From: Candidatus Eiseniibacteriota bacterium
GTDB lineage: Bacteria; Arandabacterota; Arandabacteria; JAGLYR01
Assembly: GCA_023132135.1 (NCBI GenBank)
Contig: JAGLYR010000249.1
Span: 1 to 19,984, forward strand
DNA length: 19,984 nt
Direction of reading: 5' to 3'
Shown: positions 17,097-19,984 of the stretch, piece after piece
Layout: every line of letters begins with the position of its first letter
Numbering within the stretch: position 1 is the first letter of the stretch
Made by a program: the position numbers and the translations under genes
The notes under the pieces: model-generated
The model's database searches: none
Told to the model about the DNA's origin: nothing
What the model saw: only the letters and a program-made list of their open reading frames with translations

Positions 17097-17132
17097 CTAT
17101 GGAGCACTGGTCCATCTATCCCAATCTGGCCC

Positions 17133-18578
17133 TCATCGGTTCACAGCATTTAGATGCTTCCGAGCAGCCTGAAACGCCTCTTCGCTACTCGTCTCGATAT
17201 CAGGGACAACTCCCCGGCCATCAAGACGAACCCCCTGACCAGTAAGATAATCGACAGTCGGAACCCATAGGATCCAGCCTTCGCCAACCTCATGTTCTGT
17301 GATCCACAACATTGCAGCGGCGGTTTGCTCGCCGATGATGGTGGCCCGCCCGATCTCCTGGAGACCTGCGACGAGTGGCTCACAAGCGGAGGCTGTTTTC
17401 GCATTAACCAACACAACGACTGGACCAGCGTAAATGGGATCGACCGGCTCGACTATACCCACGAATGCACCGTGCTCCCGGATCAAGGAATTGAACTCGT
17501 CCTCAGAGGATATGGATGTCACTGTTGGAAAGTCGCTCAACTCGCGGGCGAGCACCCGGGATCGCGCTCTGCGATCAAAGAACACGCCCATGTCCACCGC
17601 AGACTCGATAAGGTGAGCGGCGACCCTGCCTGATATGTAGGTCCCGCCGGGGTTGTCGCGCAAGTCGATGATGAGGCCGCGAGGATCCCGTCCGATGATG
17701 TCGGCAAAGGCTTCATCGATTCCATCGTAAGAGTCTCCCTCAAAACTGGCGATTCGGAGAGTCACTATTTCCTCATCACTTGTTATGCTGATGGCCTTGC
17801 TCTTGCCCGGCGTGAGTGGCGACGTGGAGGATGTTTCTGCAAGCCGGCTCTCAAACTCGGGATCGAGTTCACGCCCCACGTAGCAATGGGAAAATGTCAG
17901 GTGTCTCGAAGCGAACATCCATGCCATCAGGAATTCCGCATCATCTCGGGCCTTCCTGCCGGCCTCTCGAAGCCGCCGAAGAAAGCCTTGTGTCTCGGGG
18001 GCTTCGTACGCGGCGGGATCAAAGAGGTTCGCTCTGAGCTCGGCGTCTATCCGGTCGATCAACGCAGAATAATCCGTCTTCGGGAAATCTCCTGCGATAG
18101 CCGGTGCGAGAGTCATCAGACCGAACAATCGCTCGTCATCCATTGGGCGTAACTCGATCGGCTTGTCATACGAGTAGAAGTCGGCGTGCAGGTTCGCCCG
18201 GGGTGATTCAAAAATGCCGCGGGCAGCACGGTCTGTGCCCGGAGCCGGACCGTACCAATGCAGAAAAGCGCCGCCCGGGACTCTCTTGTCCCCGATCAGA
18301 TTGACGTAGAAACCAGGCAGACCACCCAGTAATTCACCTGCGGCCCGAGGCCGGCTGTTGGCCCGGAAACCGTCCTCGGAGGGCTCTGCGGCAATCAACG
18401 CCGTCGTGGAACCACAAAACGGACCAATCCCGCGAACATGAACGGTAACAGCATACAGACCGCGTGGAACACCCTCCATGGCTCCCGGCGGCTGGTCATG
18501 GTGCGGAACGACACTGGCACATCCGCACACAATAAGGCAGCCTACACATACCGCCAGCAGGGTGGCGTGGCTTCTCAT
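17133..18578 (-). CDS. S41-family (C-terminal processing-like) peptidase lipoprotein
   Basis: This encodes a 481-residue protein. ATG 18578 is chosen because GGGAGG precedes it by about 7 nt and a lipoprotein signal follows (HATLLAVCVGCLIVCGC, lipidated Cys about 20); the frame is open upstream only through repeat DNA. The N-terminal half (about 21-240) is not recognised. The C-terminal half fits the S41 peptidase core: VTLRIASFEG, then GLIIDLRDNPGGTYISGR, then GPVVVLVNAKTASACEPLVAGLQ, with the nucleophile serine at about 397 (TASAC), and IGEQTAAA. In CtpA/Prc-type enzymes a catalytic lysine lies 25 residues after the serine; here that position is alanine, so this is either a Lys-independent S41B-like enzyme or inactive. 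No PDZ domain is evident. It converges on the propeller gene; its promoter is the module also found upstream of comM. Confidence 0.85.
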   Translation of the reverse strand: MRSHATLLAVCVGCLIVCGCASVVPHHDQPPGAMEGVPRGLYAVTVHVRGIGPFCGSTTALIAAEPSEDGFRANSRPRAAGELLGGLPGFYVNLIGDKRVPGGAFLHWYGPAPGTDRAARGIFESPRANLHADFYSYDKPIELRPMDDERLFGLMTLAPAIAGDFPKTDYSALIDRIDAELRANLFDPAAYEAPETQGFLRRLREAGRKARDDAEFLMAWMFASRHLTFSHCYVGRELDPEFESRLAETSSTSPLTPGKSKAISITSDEEIVTLRIASFEGDSYDGIDEAFADIIGRDPRGLIIDLRDNPGGTYISGRVAAHLIESAVDMGVFFDRRARSRVLARELSDFPTVTSISSEDEFNSLIREHGAFVGIVEPVDPIYAGPVVVLVNAKTASACEPLVAGLQEIGRATIIGEQTAAAMLWITEHEVGEGWILWVPTVDYLTGQGVRLDGRGVVPDIETSSEEAFQAARKHLNAVNR

Positions 18579-18628
18579 TACGATACCTCCCAAAGAGGAC
18601 ACGGTGTCGGTACGAAAACACGTTTCAT
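18578..18628 (-). CDS. possible 16-residue leader peptide overlapping the S41 start
   Basis: ATG 18628 opens a 16-codon ORF (MKRVFVPTPCPLWEVS) ending in TAA at 18580-18578, whose last A is the first base of the S41 gene's ATG (TAATG overlap). A purine-rich tract (GGGGAGAAGGG) lies about 9 nt upstream and could serve as its ribosome-binding site. The S41 gene's own GGGAGG lies inside this ORF. If translated it would couple to the peptidase gene. It could also be chance, given its length. Confidence 0.35.
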   Translation of the reverse strand: MKRVFVPTPCPLWEVS

Positions 18629-18678
18629 CTTCTGATTCCCTTCTCCCCTTTCCTGCTCTCGCGCCCTGCCTTGTCGCG

Positions 18679-18702
18679 AAAAAAAGCGGGGTTCCCCCCG
18701 CT
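18679..18702 (-). terminator. hairpin with GGAA loop and T tract at the start of the S41 leader
   Basis: On the minus strand AGCGGGG-GGAA-CCCCGCT is a perfect 7-bp stem, followed by six more T residues. It begins about 3 nt after the predicted start (near 18705). It looks like an attenuator or terminator, but a 5' stabilising stem-loop is equally possible. Confidence 0.5.
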
Positions 18703-18711
18703 CCACAGACA

Positions 18712-18740
18712 ATCCTACGGCGGTCCGCCGCCAATGTCAA
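18712..18740 (-). promoter_or_regulatory. sigma-70-like promoter with palindromic spacer, facing the S41 gene
   Basis: On the minus strand TTGACA (18740-18735) and TAGGAT (18717-18712) are 17 bp apart, with CGGCGG-A-CCGCCG in the spacer. The spacer sequence is identical to the comM copy; the -10 differs at one base. The predicted leader is about 127 nt. Confidence 0.75.
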
Positions 18741-18760
18741 CACCGTTGTTGCTCCGGCAA

Positions 18761-18782
18761 CGACGGGCTCAGGGCGAACGGA
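18761..18782 (-). repeat. inverted copy of the REP-like core
   Basis: CGACGGGCTCAGGGCGAACG followed by GA is the same sequence as in the inverted element at 182-207. It adjoins the promoter/hairpin module and faces the direct copies at 18812-18954. Confidence 0.65.
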
Positions 18783-18811
18783 GGGCTGCTTGTTCTCCAG
18801 ACACGAAAACA

Positions 18812-18838
18812 CCGTTCGTCCTGAGCTTGACGAAGGGA
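18812..18838 (+). repeat. diverged direct copy of the REP-like core
   Basis: CCGTTCGTCCTGAGCTTGAC followed by GAAGGGA is a variant of the core in which CCCGTC is replaced by CTTGAC. It is followed by CCCAACACGGCCCGGCAGTG, a degraded form of the CCCAACACTGCCGTC tail. Confidence 0.6.
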
Positions 18839-18881
18839 ACCCAACACGGCCCGGCAGTGATTCCTGACCTGGCCCAAGAAA

Positions 18882-18954
18882 CCGTTCGTCCTGAGCCCGT
18901 CGAAGGACACCCACACTGCCGTCCCCCAAACCGTTCGTCCTGAGCTTTGGGGAC
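18882..18954 (+). repeat. 49-bp tandem repeat (one full unit and a partial one)
   Basis: CCGTTCGTCCTGAG occurs at 18882 and 18931, 49 bp apart, the same period as at 1-98. The full unit carries GTCGAAGGAC, CACACTGCCGTC and CCCAAA; the second unit is cut short after GAGCTTTGGGG. Confidence 0.75.
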
Positions 18955-19204
18955 GTTGTCAGCTTTGTCAGCTTGTTGGTTGGTCAGCGGCACCACCTGT
19001 CCATGCCTGATCGACAGGGGGGATTCTCTTCGATGCGGGCCCCGAGCCTGGCCGGTTCATCCGCCCGGGTCAAGATCCGATTGAGCCGCGGTCGCGGACC
19101 ACGGATGTCGTAACTCCAAACTGGGGTAGTGCTTTGGACTGGAGGCAGTCGAGTGGGAACCGAGCTCACCGCACAACCCGGCCGTGAGAGGACATGGAGC
19201 GACA
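18955..19204. other. gene-free stretch, nothing recognised
   Basis: This 250-base stretch has no gene, promoter or repeat that I can support. A minus-strand frame (18984-19277) is open through it, but the product is Arg/Pro-rich, matches nothing I recognise and lacks a good ribosome-binding site. Confidence 0.4.
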
Positions 19205-19250
19205 GGGAGTCAGACCCAGGAATCTTTGCAGGACCTGACCCCGAGAATGC
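19205..19250. repeat. diverged hairpin element with TTTGCAGGACCTGACCCC motif
   Basis: GGGAGTCAGACCC (19205-19217) and TTTGCAGGACCTGACCCCGA (19225-19244) resemble the two arms of the element at 225-263; the GTCAG/CTGAC core can pair. It is a third, more degraded member of that family. Confidence 0.45.
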
Positions 19251-19283
19251 AGATTCCAGGCACAGTCCAGCCGGCAAATAGAC

Positions 19284-19312
19284 GCGGGCGGCGCCTCCGC
19301 GACGCCGCCCGC
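19284..19312 (-). terminator. strong GC hairpin downstream of the CARDB-like gene
   Basis: GCGGGCGGCG (19284-19293) and CGCCGCCCGC (19303-19312) form a perfect 10-bp stem around a 9-nt loop, 35 bp downstream of the minus-strand stop at 19348. The following minus-strand bases (GTCTATTTG) give only a weak T tract, so efficient termination is uncertain. Confidence 0.55.
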
Positions 19313-19347
19313 CTTCAGGAAGCGCCAGGCTTCAACTCCAAGCGTGA

Positions 19348-19984
19348 CTACCGATATTTCACCTTCAGAGTACTCCACGTTGGCTGCTTCACCGCTGTAG
19401 GGCCGAAGGCCAGGGTGAACTCATTGTTGTCTTCCCTCCACTCGTCCACGTCGTTGCCCTGATCGACGACCACCTCCAGCACGTGATCCGTCAGATCCTT
19501 GTATGCCAATGGGATCATGAACCCGACAATGTAGTCGTGCTGACAGTAGCAGTACCATTCCCAACCGTACGAGTCCTCGACACAATCGGGAAAAACCTCC
19601 TCCCAGGTTTCGGTGTCGGGGTGCCACACCATTATGGTGTCGCACCAGCCCGAGTCGCAGTCCGGCCATAGGTTCGCCGGGCACGTGCTTTCATTCGGGA
19701 AAGGCAGGGCAACAACCGGAACCCCGTGGTATACCCCCGCATTATCCATAGTGGCATCGAGAGAAAAGGACACCTCATCGCCCTCGGTCGGGCCGCATGA
19801 CCCGAAGCTCACAACAACCTCGACCTCTGCGCTGTCCCCATTGCACACCACAGTGACGCCCAACACGGAGAGGTCAACCGATCTCATCCCCGTGTCCGGC
19901 AGGTAAATCTCCCCTTCCGTAGTTGTGACCTGCAGATTGTCGATCCACACGATGTCGCCGGTGTCACGGCCGGTGTTAGAAGTC
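19348..19984 (-). CDS. C-terminal part of a secreted Cys-rich, CARDB-like protein (5' end outside the window)
   Basis: The minus-strand frame is open to the window edge; residues before the GTG at 19950 read TSNTGRDTGDIVWIDNLQV. The GDIVWIDNLQV pattern is typical of the end of a jelly-roll/carbohydrate-binding-type domain, so the true start lies beyond 19984. About 212 residues are visible. After a linker comes a beta-rich domain (VLGVTVVCNGDSAEVEVVVSF) ending VVVDQGNDVDEWREDNNEF, which matches the closing strand and D/E-N-N motif of CARDB-type adhesion domains. Nine cysteines, several paired (CDSGWC, CYC), suggest disulphides in an extracellular protein. No FlgD-Ig tail follows; it ends KVKYR. 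Only the fold call is supported, not a function. Confidence 0.7.
   Translation of the reverse strand, partial: TSNTGRDTGDIVWIDNLQVTTTEGEIYLPDTGMRSVDLSVLGVTVVCNGDSAEVEVVVSFGSCGPTEGDEVSFSLDATMDNAGVYHGVPVVALPFPNESTCPANLWPDCDSGWCDTIMVWHPDTETWEEVFPDCVEDSYGWEWYCYCQHDYIVGFMIPLAYKDLTDHVLEVVVDQGNDVDEWREDNNEFTLAFGPTAVKQPTWSTLKVKYR

Larger units (their letters stand above)
18639..18753 (-). repeat. promoter/hairpin leader module, copy 2
   Basis: About 115 bp matches 2624-2740 from the purine-rich tract to the 13 bases upstream of the -35. The order is identical: -35, palindromic spacer, -10, hairpin, T tract, CGCGACAAGGC, purine-rich tract. It sits upstream of the S41 lipoprotein gene in the same orientation. 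Confidence 0.75.

Noticed and set aside
18579-18929. N-terminal extension of the S41 protein by 117 residues
   Set aside because: The extension translates the REP-like repeats and the promoter module, and the lipoprotein signal sequence begins only at the ATG at 18578.
18984-19277. 97-residue minus-strand frame in the repeat-rich region
   Set aside because: It has no recognisable domain or ribosome-binding site, and it crosses the hairpin element at 19205-19250; it could be a decayed gene end, but the sequence does not show which.

Overview
The window is GC-rich bacterial chromosomal DNA. Three features point to a member of the FCB superphylum or a related candidate phylum (Eisenbacteria, Latescibacteria, Zixibacteria or Krumholzibacteria type): secreted proteins ending in a FlgD-Ig / type-IX-secretion-like tail (NPFNP ... 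VWDGRDxNG ... GIYFYRL ... KRMVLLK), long LVIVD-repeat proteins, and beta-helix proteins with an N-terminal VPRLINYQG domain. This placement is inferred from protein style only; there is no rRNA or tRNA here.

Layout. (1) 1-343: no gene; a 49-bp tandem repeat, an inverted copy of its core, and a hairpin carrying a TGCAAGACCTGAC motif. (2) 344-2490, minus strand: a YifB/ComM-type Mg-chelatase-like AAA ATPase followed by a small lipoprotein. (3) 2491-3046: a divergent intergenic region with a minus-strand promoter/hairpin module facing comM, a plus-strand TTGAGC-N17-TATAAT promoter, and a 7-bp tandem array. (4) 3047-16989, plus strand: five genes in one direction. A short sorting-domain protein comes first, then a two-gene cassette (beta-helix protein + giant LVIVD propeller protein) present twice in tandem. 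(5) 17133-18578, minus strand: an S41-family peptidase lipoprotein, preceded by a possible 16-codon leader ORF whose stop overlaps its start, and by a second copy of the promoter/hairpin module found upstream of comM. (6) 18579-19347: about 770 bp of repeats with no convincing gene. (7) 19348-19984, minus strand: the C-terminal part of a Cys-rich, CARDB-like extracellular protein running off the window.

The main system is the duplicated cassette. In each copy a beta-helix protein with phage-tail-fibre-like features and no sorting tail sits 30-35 nt upstream of a very long propeller protein that does carry the sorting tail. The two propeller proteins contain, by my count, 28 and 21 LVIVD repeats (4x7 and 3x7), so they differ by seven repeats, the size of one seven-bladed propeller. 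Their last ~116 coding bases are nearly identical (one mismatch) while the flanking sequence has diverged, which suggests gene conversion of the sorting tail. The genes probably form one surface-protein operon read from the promoter at 2802-2830; co-transcription, surface display and partnership of the two proteins are inferences.
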